A stretch of 64,000 nucleotides of DNA from Climacium dendroides (Eukaryota; Streptophyta; Bryopsida; Hypnales; Climaciaceae). The notes below the pieces were generated by a model that was not told the DNA's origin, made no database searches, and worked only from the letters and a program-made list of their open reading frames with translations. Each line of letters opens with the position of its first letter. The stretch's first letter is position 1. The DNA lies in the NCBI GenBank assembly GCA_950106755.1, contig CATNNA010000008.1:1178001-1242000 (forward strand), written 5' to 3'. Below are positions 11,001 to 24,145 of this stretch, one piece after another. The translations under genes and the position numbers were made by a program.

Positions 11001-14000
11001 ATATCTTGCAACAGTTGGGTTTGTCAACTTTTCTTGCTTTCATTTTCCTACGTGCAATGTCTATGAGGTTTGAAATGATGGAGGCCCTCAAAGTGCAAGG
11101 CAAGCCGAATTCAATCTTGTTGAATTTGTCACGCATTGCCTTCACATTTTCTCCTCGAATTACCATGTTGCAACAACAAAGGGATGGCTTGGAGCATTGG
11201 CAACTTCTACATTGCTTGGCTTTCATATTTGTACGAGCAATGTGCATGAGATTTGAAGTTTGGGCAACAAAATACAAGGCAATGTGACTATCTCTATTTG
11301 AAATTCTCGCGCATTTCCTTCCAATTTAGACCATACAATAAGTTGTTACAAATAGTTTGAAAGTGATATCTTGCAACAGTTGGGTTTGTCAAGTTTTCTT
11401 GCTTTCATTTTCCTACGTGCAATGTCTATGAGGTTTGAAATGATGGAGGCCCTCAAAGTGCAAGGCAAGCCGAATTCAATCTTGTTGAATTTGTCACGCA
11501 TTGCCTTCACATTTTCTCCTCGAATTACCATGTTGCAACAACAAAGGGATGGCTTGAAGCATTGGCACCTTCTACATTGCTTGGCTTTCATATTTGTACG
11601 AGCAATGTGCATGAGATTTGAAGTTTGGGCAACAAAATACAAGGCAATGTGACTATCTCTATTTGAAATTTTCGCGCATTTCCTTCCAATTTAGACCATA
11701 CAATAAGTTGTTACAAATAGTTTGAAAGTGATATCTTGCAACAGTTGGGTTTGTCAAGTTTTCTTGCTTTCATTTTCCTACGTGCAATGTCTATGAGGTT
11801 TGAAATGATGGAGGCCCTCAAAGTGCAAGGCAAGCCGAATTCAATCTTGTTGAATTTGTCACGCATTGCCTTCACATTTTCTCCTCGAATTACCATGTTG
11901 CAACAACAAAGGGATGGCTTGAAGCATTGGCACCTTCTACATTGCTTGGCTTTCATATTTGTACGAGCAATGTGCATGAGATTTGAAGTTTGGGCAACAA
12001 AATACAAGGCAATGTGACTATCTCTATTTGAAATTCTCGCGCATTCCCTTTGAATTAAGACCATACAATAAGTTGTTACAAATAGTTTGAAAGTGATATC
12101 TTGCAACAGTTGGGTTTGTCAAGTTTTCTTGCTTTCATTTTCCTACGTGCAATGTCTATGAGGTTTGAAATGATGGAGGCCCTCAAAGTGCAAGGCAAGC
12201 CGAATTCAATCTTGTTGAATTTGTCACGCATTGCCTTCACATTTTCTCCTCGAATTACCATGTTGCAACAACAAAGGGATGGCTTGGAGCATTGGCAACT
12301 TCTACATTGCTTGGCTTTCATATTTGTACGAGCAATGTGCATGAGATTTGAAGTTTGGGCAACAAAATACAAGGCAATGTGACTATCTCTATTTGAAATT
12401 CTCGCGCATTCCCTTTGAATTAAGACCATACAATAAGTTGTTACAAATAGTTTGAAAGTGATATCTTGCAACAGTTGGGTTTGTCAAGTTTTCTTGCTTT
12501 CATTTTCCTACGTGCAATGTCTATGAGGTTTGAAATGATGGAGGCCCTCAAAGTGCAAGGCAAGCCGAATTCAATCTTGTTGAATTTGTCACGCATTGCC
12601 TTCACATTTTCTCCTCGAATTACCATGTTGCAACAACAAAGGGATGGCTTGGAGCATTGGCAACTTCTACATTGCTTGGCTTTCATATTTGTACGAGCAA
12701 TGTGCATGAGATTTGAAGTTTGGGCAACAAAATACAAGGCAATGTGACTATCTCTATTTGAAATTCTCGCGCATTTCCTTCCAATTTAGACCATACAATA
12801 AGTTGTTACAAATAGTTTGAAAGTGATATCTTGCAACAGTTGGGTTTGTCAAGTTTTCTTGCTTTCATTTTCCTACGTGCAATGTCTATGAGGTTTGAAA
12901 TGATGGAGGCCCTCAAAGTGCAAGGCAAGCCGAATTCAATCTTGTTGAATTTGTCACGCATTGCCTTCACATTTTCTCCTCGAATTACCATGTTGCAACA
13001 ACAAAGGGATGGCTTGGAGCATTGGCAACTTCTACATTGCTTGGCTTTCATATTTGTACGAGCAATGTGCATGAGATTTGAAGTTTGGGCAACAAAATAC
13101 AAGGCAATGTGACTATCTCTATTTGAAATTCTCGCGCATTCCCTTTGAATTAAGACCATACAATAAGTTGTTACAAATAGTTTGAAAGTGATATCTTGCA
13201 ACAGTTGGGTTTGTCAAGTTTTCTTGCTTTCATTTTCCTACGTGCAATGTCTATGAGGTTTGAAATGATGGAGGCCCTCAAAGTGCAAGGCAAGCCGAAT
13301 TCAATCTTGTTGAATTTGTCACGCATTGCCTTCACATTTTCTCCTCGAATTACCATGTTGCAACAACAAAGGGATGGCTTGGAGCATTGGCAACTTCTAC
13401 ATTGCTTGGCTTTCATATTTGTACGAGCAATGTGCATGAGATTTGAAGTTTGGGCAACAAAATACAAGGCAATGTGACTATCTCTATTTGAAATTCTCGC
13501 GCATTCCCTTTGAATTAAGACCATACAATAAGTTGTTACAAATAGTTTGAAAGTGATATCTTGCAACAGTTGGGTTTGTCAAGTTTTCTTGCTTTCATTT
13601 TCCTACGTGCAATGTCTATGAGGTTTGAAATGATGGAGGCCCTCAAAGTGCAAGGCAAGCCGAATTCAATCTTGTTGAATTTGTCACGCATTGCCTTCAC
13701 ATTTTCTCCTCGAATTACCATGTTGCAACAACAAAGGGATGGCTTGGAGCATTGGCAACTTCTACATTGCTTGGCTTTCATATTTGTACGAGCAATGTGC
13801 ATGAGATTTGAAGTTTGGGCAACAAAATACAAGGCAATGTGACTATCTCTATTTGAAATTCTCGCGCATTCCCTTTGAATTAAGACCATACAATAAGTTG
13901 TTACAAATAGTTTGAAAGTGATATCTTGCAACAGTTGGGTTTGTCAACTTTTCTTGCTTTCATTTTCCTACGTGCAATGTCTATGAGGTTTGAAATGATG

Positions 14001-15385
14001 GAGGCCCTCAAAGTGCAAGGCAAGCCGAATTCAATCTTGTTGAATTTGTCACGCATTGCCTTCACATTTTCTCCTCGAATTACCATGTTGCAACAACAAA
14101 GGGATGGCTTGAAGCATTGGCACCTTCTACATTGCTTGGCTTTCATATTTGTACGAGCAATGTGCATGAGATTTGAAGTTTGGGCAACAAAATACAAGGC
14201 AATGTGACTATCTCTATTTGAAATTTTCGCGCATTTCCTTCCAATTTAGACCATACAATAAGTTGTTACAAATAGTTTGAAAGTGATATCTTGCAACAGT
14301 TGGGTTTGTCAAGTTTTCTTGCTTTCATTTTCCTACGTGCAATGTCTATGAGGTTTGAAATGATGGAGGCCCTCAAAGTGCAAGGCAAGCCGAATTCAAT
14401 CTTGTTGAATTTGTCACGCATTGCCTTCACATTTTCTCCTCGAATTACCATGTTGCAACAACAAAGGGATGGCTTGGAGCATTGGCACCTTCTACATTGC
14501 TTGGCTTTTATATTTGTACGAGCAATGTGCATGAGATTTGAAGTTTGGGCAACAAAATACAAGGCAATGTGACTATCTCTATTTGAAATTCTCGCGCATT
14601 CCCTTCGAATTAAGACCATACAATAAGTTGTTACAAATAGTTTGAAAGTGATATCTTGCAACAGTTGGGTTTGTCAACTTTTCTTGCTTTCATTTTCCTA
14701 CGTGCAATGTCTATGAGGTTTGAAATGATGGAGGCCCTCAAAGTGCAAGGCAAGCCGAATTCAATCTTGTTGAATTTGTCACGCATTGCCTTCACATTTT
14801 CTCCTCGAATTACCATGTTGCAACAACAAAGGGATGGCTTGGAGCATTGGCAACTTCTACATTGCTTGGCTTTCATATTTGTACGAGCAATGTGCATGAG
14901 ATTTGAAGTTTGGGCAACAAAATACAAGGCAATGTGACTATCTCTATTTGAAATTCTCGCGCATTCCCTTTGAATTAAGACCATACAATAAGTTGTTACA
15001 AATAGTTTGAAAGTGATATCTTGCAACAGTTGGGTTTGTCAAGTTTTCTTGCTTTCATTTTCCTACGTGCAATGTCTATGAGGTTTGAAATGATGGAGGC
15101 CCTCAAAGTGCAAGGCAAGCCGAATTCAATCTTGTTGAATTTGTCACGCATTGCCTTCACATTTTCTCCTCGAATTACCATGTTGCAACAACAAAGGGAT
15201 GGCTTGAAGCATTGGCACCTTCTACATTGCTTGGCTTTCATATTTGTACGAGCAATGTGCATGAGATTTGAAGTTTGGGCAACAAAATACAAGGCAATGT
15301 GACTATCTCTATTTGAAATTCTCGCGCATTCCCTTCGAATTAAGACCATACAATAAGTTGTTACAAATAGTTTGAAAGTGATATC
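8086..15385 (+). repeat. Super-repeat copy 2 (20 units, 7300 bp)
   Basis: Units 23-42 repeat the marker order of copies 1 and 3. The ACTATTTCT marker lies at about 8372. TTTTATATTT units start at 9546 and 14291, and GAAATTTTCGCGC units at 10276, 11371 and 13926. The following copy matches it at a constant spacing of 7300 bp. In the 11 units from 8086 only one of the markers I tracked differs: CAACTT in the unit at 9181 against CAAGTT at 16481. Confidence 0.85.
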
Positions 15386-18300
15386 TTGCAACAGTTGGGT
15401 TTGTCAAGTTTTCTTGCTTTCATTTTCCTACGTGCAATGTCTATGAGGTTTGAAATGATGGAGGCCCTCAAAGTGCAAGGCAAGCCGAATTCAATCTTGT
15501 TGAATTTGTCACGCATTGCCTTCACATTTTCTCCTCGAATTACCATGTTGCAACAACAAAGGGATGGCTTGAAGCATTGGCACCTTCTACATTGCTTGGC
15601 TTTCATATTTGTACGAGCAATGTGCATGAGATTTGAAGTTTGGGCAACAAAATACAAGGCAATGTGACTATTTCTATTTGAAATTCTCGCGCATTTCCTT
15701 CCAATTTAGACCATACAATAAGTTGTTACAAATAGTTTGAAAGTGATATCTTGCAACAGTTGGGTTTGTCAAGTTTTCTTGCTTTCATTTTCCTACGTGC
15801 AATGTCTATGAGGTTTGAAATGATGGAGGCCCTCAAAGTGCAAGGCAAGCCGAATTCAATCTTGTTGAATTTGTCACGCATTGCCTTCACATTTTCTCCT
15901 CGAATTACCATGTTGCAACAACAAAGGGATGGCTTGGAGCATTGGCAACTTCTACATTGCTTGGCTTTCATATTTGTACGAGCAATGTGCATGAGATTTG
16001 AAGTTTGGGCAACAAAATACAAGGCAATGTGACTATCTCTATTTGAAATTCTCGCGCATTCCCTTCGAATTAAGACCATACAATAAGTTGTTACAAATAG
16101 TTTGAAAGTGATATCTTGCAACAGTTGGGTTTGTCAAGTTTTCTTGCTTTCATTTTCCTACGTGCAATGTCTATGAGGTTTGAAATGATGGAGGCCCTCA
16201 AAGTGCAAGGCAAGCCGAATTCAATCTTGTTGAATTTGTCACGCATTGCCTTCACATTTTCTCCTCGAATTACCATGTTGCAACAACAAAGGGATGGCTT
16301 GGAGCATTGGCAACTTCTACATTGCTTGGCTTTCATATTTGTACGAGCAATGTGCATGAGATTTGAAGTTTGGGCAACAAAATACAAGGCAATGTGACTA
16401 TCTCTATTTGAAATTCTCGCGCATTCCCTTCGAATTAAGACCATACAATAAGTTGTTACAAATAGTTTGAAAGTGATATCTTGCAACAGTTGGGTTTGTC
16501 AAGTTTTCTTGCTTTCATTTTCCTACGTGCAATGTCTATGAGGTTTGAAATGATGGAGGCCCTCAAAGTGCAAGGCAAGCCGAATTCAATCTTGTTGAAT
16601 TTGTCACGCATTGCCTTCACATTTTCTCCTCGAATTACCATGTTGCAACAACAAAGGGATGGCTTGGAGCATTGGCAACTTCTACATTGCTTGGCTTTCA
16701 TATTTGTACGAGCAATGTGCATGAGATTTGAAGTTTGGGCAACAAAATACAAGGCAATGTGACTATCTCTATTTGAAATTCTCGCGCATTTCCTTCCAAT
16801 TTAGACCATACAATAAGTTGTTACAAATAGTTTGAAAGTGATATCTTGCAACAGTTGGGTTTGTCAAGTTTTCTTGCTTTCATTTTCCTACGTGCAATGT
16901 CTATGAGGTTTGAAATGATGGAGGCCCTCAAAGTGCAAGGCAAGCCGAATTCAATCTTGTTGAATTTGTCACGCATTGCCTTCACATTTTCTCCTCGAAT
17001 TACCATGTTGCAACAACAAAGGGATGGCTTGGAGCATTGGCACCTTCTACATTGCTTGGCTTTTATATTTGTACGAGCAATGTGCATGAGATTTGAAGTT
17101 TGGGCAACAAAATACAAGGCAATGTGACTATCTCTATTTGAAATTCTCGCGCATTCCCTTCGAATTAAGACCATACAATAAGTTGTTACAAATAGTTTGA
17201 AAGTGATATCTTGCAACAGTTGGGTTTGTCAACTTTTCTTGCTTTCATTTTCCTACGTGCAATGTCTATGAGGTTTGAAATGATGGAGGCCCTCAAAGTG
17301 CAAGGCAAGCCGAATTCAATCTTGTTGAATTTGTCACGCATTGCCTTCACATTTTCTCCTCGAATTACCATGTTGCAACAACAAAGGGATGGCTTGGAGC
17401 ATTGGCAACTTCTACATTGCTTGGCTTTCATATTTGTACGAGCAATGTGCATGAGATTTGAAGTTTGGGCAACAAAATACAAGGCAATGTGACTATCTCT
17501 ATTTGAAATTCTCGCGCATTTCCTTCCAATTTAGACCATACAATAAGTTGTTACAAATAGTTTGAAAGTGATATCTTGCAACAGTTGGGTTTGTCAAGTT
17601 TTCTTGCTTTCATTTTCCTACGTGCAATGTCTATGAGGTTTGAAATGATGGAGGCCCTCAAAGTGCAAGGCAAGCCGAATTCAATCTTGTTGAATTTGTC
17701 ACGCATTGCCTTCACATTTTCTCCTCGAATTACCATGTTGCAACAACAAAGGGATGGCTTGAAGCATTGGCACCTTCTACATTGCTTGGCTTTCATATTT
17801 GTACGAGCAATGTGCATGAGATTTGAAGTTTGGGCAACAAAATACAAGGCAATGTGACTATCTCTATTTGAAATTTTCGCGCATTTCCTTCCAATTTAGA
17901 CCATACAATAAGTTGTTACAAATAGTTTGAAAGTGATATCTTGCAACAGTTGGGTTTGTCAAGTTTTCTTGCTTTCATTTTCCTACGTGCAATGTCTATG
18001 AGGTTTGAAATGATGGAGGCCCTCAAAGTGCAAGGCAAGCCGAATTCAATCTTGTTGAATTTGTCACGCATTGCCTTCACATTTTCTCCTCGAATTACCA
18101 TGTTGCAACAACAAAGGGATGGCTTGAAGCATTGGCACCTTCTACATTGCTTGGCTTTCATATTTGTACGAGCAATGTGCATGAGATTTGAAGTTTGGGC
18201 AACAAAATACAAGGCAATGTGACTATCTCTATTTGAAATTCTCGCGCATTCCCTTCGAATTAAGACCATACAATAAGTTGTTACAAATAGTTTGAAAGTG

Positions 18301-19400
18301 ATATCTTGCAACAGTTGGGTTTGTCAACTTTTCTTGCTTTCATTTTCCTACGTGCAATGTCTATGAGGTTTGAAATGATGGAGGCCCTCAAAGTGCAAGG
18401 CAAGCCGAATTCAATCTTGTTGAATTTGTCACGCATTGCCTTCACATTTTCTCCTCGAATTACCATGTTGCAACAACAAAGGGATGGCTTGGAGCATTGG
18501 CAACTTCTACATTGCTTGGCTTTCATATTTGTACGAGCAATGTGCATGAGATTTGAAGTTTGGGCAACAAAATACAAGGCAATGTGACTATCTCTATTTG
18601 AAATTCTCGCGCATTTCCTTCCAATTTAGACCATACAATAAGTTGTTACAAATAGTTTGAAAGTGATATCTTGCAACAGTTGGGTTTGTCAAGTTTTCTT
18701 GCTTTCATTTTCCTACGTGCAATGTCTATGAGGTTTGAAATGATGGAGGCCCTCAAAGTGCAAGGCAAGCCGAATTCAATCTTGTTGAATTTGTCACGCA
18801 TTGCCTTCACATTTTCTCCTCGAATTACCATGTTGCAACAACAAAGGGATGGCTTGAAGCATTGGCACCTTCTACATTGCTTGGCTTTCATATTTGTACG
18901 AGCAATGTGCATGAGATTTGAAGTTTGGGCAACAAAATACAAGGCAATGTGACTATCTCTATTTGAAATTTTCGCGCATTTCCTTCCAATTTAGACCATA
19001 CAATAAGTTGTTACAAATAGTTTGAAAGTGATATCTTGCAACAGTTGGGTTTGTCAAGTTTTCTTGCTTTCATTTTCCTACGTGCAATGTCTATGAGGTT
19101 TGAAATGATGGAGGCCCTCAAAGTGCAAGGCAAGCCGAATTCAATCTTGTTGAATTTGTCACGCATTGCCTTCACATTTTCTCCTCGAATTACCATGTTG
19201 CAACAACAAAGGGATGGCTTGAAGCATTGGCACCTTCTACATTGCTTGGCTTTCATATTTGTACGAGCAATGTGCATGAGATTTGAAGTTTGGGCAACAA
19301 AATACAAGGCAATGTGACTATCTCTATTTGAAATTCTCGCGCATTCCCTTTGAATTAAGACCATACAATAAGTTGTTACAAATAGTTTGAAAGTGATATC
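15386..19400 (+). repeat. Super-repeat copy 3, partial (11 units, 4015 bp)
   Basis: Units 43-53 follow copy 2 unit by unit at 7300-bp spacing. The ACTATTTCT marker is at 15672, TTTTATATTT in the unit at 16846, and GAAATTTTCGCGC in the units at 17576 and 18671. The match stops near 19401-19765, where the junction and GGAGCATTGGCACC alleles no longer agree with copy 2. This break is also the last point at which GAAGCATTGGCACC units occur in the window. Confidence 0.8.
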
Positions 19401-22400
19401 TTGCAACAGTTGGGTTTGTCAAGTTTTCTTGCTTTCATTTTCCTACGTGCAATGTCTATGAGGTTTGAAATGATGGAGGCCCTCAAAGTGCAAGGCAAGC
19501 CGAATTCAATCTTGTTGAATTTGTCACGCATTGCCTTCACATTTTCTCCTCGAATTACCATGTTGCAACAACAAAGGGATGGCTTGGAGCATTGGCAACT
19601 TCTACATTGCTTGGCTTTCATATTTGTACGAGCAATGTGCATGAGATTTGAAGTTTGGGCAACAAAATACAAGGCAATGTGACTATCTCTATTTGAAATT
19701 CTCGCGCATTCCCTTCGAATTAAGACCATACAATAAGTTGTTACAAATAGTTTGAAAGTGATATCTTGCAACAGTTGGGTTTGTCAAGTTTTCTTGCTTT
19801 CATTTTCCTACGTGCAATGTCTATGAGGTTTGAAATGATGGAGGCCCTCAAAGTGCAAGGCAAGCCGAATTCAATCTTGTTGAATTTGTCACGCATTGCC
19901 TTCACATTTTCTCCTCGAATTACCATGTTGCAACAACAAAGGGATGGCTTGGAGCATTGGCACCTTCTACATTGCTTGGCTTTCATATTTGTACGAGCAA
20001 TGTGCATGAGATTTGAAGTTTGGGCAACAAAATACAAGGCAATGTGACTATCTCTATTTGAAATTCTCGCGCATTTCCTTCCAATTTAGACCATACAATA
20101 AGTTGTTACAAATAGTTTGAAAGTGATATCTTGCAACAGTTGGGTTTGTCAACTTTTCTTGCTTTCATTTTCCTACGTGCAATGTCTATGAGGTTTGAAA
20201 TGATGGAGGCCCTCAAAGTGCAAGGCAAGCCGAATTCAATCTTGTTGAATTTGTCACGCATTGCCTTCACATTTTCTCCTCGAATTACCATGTTGCAACA
20301 ACAAAGGGATGGCTTGGAGCATTGGCACCTTCTACATTGCATGGCTTTTATATTTGTACGAGCAATGTGCATGAGATTTGAAGTTTGGGCAACAAAATAC
20401 AAGGCAATGTGACTATCTCTATTTGAAATTCTCGCGCATTCCCTTCGAATTAAGACCATACAATAAGTTGTTACAAATAGTTTGAAAGTGATATCTTGCA
20501 ACAGTTGGGTTTGTCAAGTTTTCTTGCTTTCATTTTCCTACGTGCAATGTCTATGAGGTTTGAAATGATGGAGGCCCTCAAAGTGCAAGGCAAGCCGAAT
20601 TCAATCTTGTTGAATTTGTCACGCATTGCCTTCACATTTTCTCCTCGAATTACCATGTTGCAACAACAAAGGGATGGCTTGGAGCATTGGCAACTTCTAC
20701 ATTGCTTGGCTTCCATATTTGTACGAGCAATGTGCATGAGATTTGAAGTTTGGGCAACAAAATACAAGGCAATGTGACTATCTCTATTTGAAATTCTCGC
20801 GCATTTCCTTCCAATTTAGACCATACAATAAGTTGTTACAAATAGTTTGAAAGTGATATCTTGCAACAGTTGGGTTTGTCAACTTTTCTTGCTTTCATTT
20901 TCCTACGTGCAATGTCTATGAGGTTTGAAATGATGGAGGCCCTCAAAGTGCAAGGCAAGCCGAATTCAATCTTGTTGAATTTGTCACGCATTGCCTTCAC
21001 ATTTTCTCCTCGAATTACCATGTTGCAACAACAAAGGGATGGCTTGGAGCATTGGCACCTTCTACATTGCTTGGCTTTTATATTTGTACGAGCAATGTGC
21101 ATGAGATTTGAAGTTTGGGCAACAAAATACAAGGCAATGTGACTATCTCTATTTGAAATTCTCGCGCATTCCCTTCGAATTAAGACCATACAATAAGTTG
21201 TTACAAATAGTTTGAAAGTGATATCTTGCAACAGTTGGGTTTGTCAACTTTTCTTGCTTTCATTTTCCTACGTGCAATGTCTATGAGGTTTGAAATGATG
21301 GAGGCCCTCAAAGTGCAAGGCAAGCCGAATTCAATCTTGTTGAATTTGTCACGCATTGCCTTCACATTTTCTCCTCGAATTACCATGTTGCAACAACAAA
21401 GGGATGGCTTGGAGCATTGGCAACTTCTACATTGCTTGGCTTTCATATTTGTAGGAGCAATGTGCATGAGATTTGAAGTTTGGGCAACAAAATACAAGGC
21501 AATGTGACTATCTCTATTTGAAATTCTCGCGCATTCCCTTCGAATTAAGACCATACAATAAGTTGTTACAAATAGTTTGAAAGTGATATCTTGCAACAGT
21601 TGGGTTTGTCAACTTTTCTTGCTTTCATTTTCCTACGTGCAATGTCTATGAGGTTTGAAATGATGGAGGCCCTCAAAGTGCAAGGCAAGCCGAATTCAAT
21701 CTTGTTGAATTTGTCACGCATTGCCTTCACATTTTCTCCTCGAATTACCATGTTGCAACAACAAAGGGATGGCTTGGAGCATTGGCAACTTCTACATTGC
21801 TTGGCTTTCATATTTGTACGAGCAATGTGCATGAGATTTGAAGTTTGGGCAACAAAATACAAGGCAATGTGACTATCTCTATTTGAAATTCTCGCGCATT
21901 CCCTTCGAATTAAGACCATACAATAAGTTGTTACAAATAGTTTGAAAGTGATATCTTGCAACAGTTGGGTTTGTCAAGTTTTCTTGCTTTCATTTTCCTA
22001 CGTGCAATGTCTATGAGGTTTGAAATGATGGAGGCCCTCAAAGTGCAAGGCAAGCCGAATTCAATCTTGTTGAATTTGTCACGCATTGCCTTCACATTTT
22101 CTCCTCCAATTACCATGTTGCAACAACAAAGGGATGGCTTGGAGCATTGGCAACTTCTACATTGCTTGGCTTTCATATTTGTACGAGCAATGTGCATGAG
22201 ATTTGAAGTTTGGGCAACAAAATACAAGGCAATGTGACTATCTCTATTTGAAATTCTCGCGCATTTCCTTCCAATTTAGACCATACAATAAGTTGTTACA
22301 AATAGTTTGAAAGTGATATCTTGCAACAGTTGGGTTTGTCAAGTTTTCTTGCTTTCATTTTCCTACGTGCAATGTCTATGAGGTTTGAAATGATGGAGGC

Positions 22401-22685
22401 CCTCAAAGTGCAAGGCAAGCCGAATTCAATCTTGTTGAATTTGTCACGCATTGCCTTCACATTTTCTCCTCGAATTACCATGTTGCAACAACAAAGGGAT
22501 GGCTTGGAGCATTGGCAACTTCTACATTGCTTGGCTTTCATATTTGTACGAGCAATGTGCATGAGATTTGAAGTTTGGGCAACAAAATACAAGGCAATGT
22601 GACTATCTCTATTTGAAATTCTCGCGCATTTCCTTCCAATTTAGACCATACAATAAGTTGTTACAAATAGTTTGAAAGTGATATC
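19401..22685 (+). repeat. Transition block of ordinary 365-bp units
   Basis: Nine units (54-62) show no clear higher-order period. Two units with the TTTTATATTT allele (20131 and 20861) flank one with TTCCATATTT (20496). The GTAGGAGC allele appears for the first time at 21454 (unit 21226). The CTCCAATT allele reappears in the unit at 21956 after being absent from 421 onward. A private change, GCATGGCTTTTAT, lies in the unit at 20131. Confidence 0.75.
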
Positions 22686-24145
22686 TTGCAACAGTTGGGT
22701 TTGTCAAGTTTTCTTGCTTTCATTTTCCTACGTGCAATGTCTATGAGGTTTGAAATGATGGAGGCCGTCAAAGTGCAAGGCAAACCGAATTCAATCTTGT
22801 TGAATTTGTCACGCATTGCCTTCACATTTTCTCCTCCAATTACCATGTTGCAACAACAAAGGGATGGCTTGGAGCATTGGCAACTTCTACATTGCTTGGC
22901 TTTCATATTTGTACGACCAATGTGCATGAGATTTGAAGTTTGGGCAACAAAATACAAGGCAATGTGACTATCTCTATTTGAAATTCTCGCGCATTCCCTT
23001 TGAATTAAGACCATACAATAAGTTGTTACAAATAGTTTGAAAGTGATATCTTGCAACAGTTGGGTTTGTCAAGTTTTCTTGCTTTCATTTTCCTACGTGC
23101 AATGTCTATGAGGTTTGAAATGATGGAGGCCCTCAAAGTGCAAGGCAAGCCTAATTCAATTTTGTTGAATTTGTCACGCATTGCCTTCACATTTTCTCCT
23201 GGAATGACCATGTTGCAACAAGAAAAGGATGGCTTGGAGCATTGGCAACTTCTACATTGCTTGGATTCCATATTTGTACGACCAATGTGCATGAGATTTG
23301 AAGTTTGGGCGTCAAAATACAAGGCAATGTGACTATCTCTATTTGAAATTCTCGCGCATTTCCTTCCAATTTAGACCATACAATAAGTTGTTACAAATAG
23401 TTTGAAAGTGATATCTTGCAACAGTTGGGTTTGTCAAGTTTTCTTGCTTTCATTTTCCTACGTGCAATGTCTATGAGGTTTGAAATGATGGAGGCCCTCA
23501 AAGTGCAAGGCAAGCCGAATTCAATCTTGTTGAATTTGTCACGCATTGCCTTCACATTTTCTCCTCGAATTACCATGTTGCAACAACAAAGGGATGGCTT
23601 GGAGCATTGGCAACTTCTACATTGCTTGGCTTTCATATTTGTACGAGCAATGTGCATGAGATTTGAAGTTTGGGCAACAAAATACAAGGCAATGTGACTA
23701 TCTCTATTTGAAATTCTCGCGCATTTCCTTCCAATTTAGACCATACAATAAGTTGTTACAAATAGTTTGAAAGTGATATCTTGCAACAGTTGGGTTTGTC
23801 AAGTTTTCTTGCTTTCATTTTCCTACGTGCAATGTCTATGAGGTTTGAAATGATGGAGGCCCTCAAAGTGCAAGGCAAGCCGAATTCAATCTTGTTGAAT
23901 TTGTCACGCATTGCCTTCACATTTTCTCCTCGAATTACCATGTTGCAACAACAAAGGGATGGCTTGGAGCATTGGCACCTTCTACATTGCTTGGCTTTTA
24001 TATTTGTACGAGCAATGTGCATGAGATTTGAAGTTTGGGCAACAAAATACAAGGCAATGTGACTATCTCTATTTGAAATTCTCGCGCATTCCCTTCGAAT
24101 TAAGACCATACAATAAGTTGTTACAAATAGTTTGAAAGTGATATC
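22686..24145 (+). repeat. 4-unit higher-order repeat, copy 1 (1460 bp)
   Basis: Units 63-66 occur in the order: GGCCGTCAAAG / GTACGACC type, highly diverged unit, common type, TTTTATATTT type. The next four units repeat this order. The GGCCGTC allele is always linked with GGCAAACCG and GTACGACC, so this is a well-marked haplotype. Confidence 0.85.
23051..23415 (+). repeat. Most diverged satellite unit, copy 1
   Basis: This unit carries about a dozen substitutions relative to its neighbours: CCTAATTC (which destroys the EcoRI site), AATTTTG, CCTGGAATGACC, CAAGAAAAGG, TTGGATTCC, GTACGACC and GGCGTCAAAAT. The length stays at 365 and the phase is intact. It is either an old variant kept in the array or an import from a more distant part of it. 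Confidence 0.9.
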
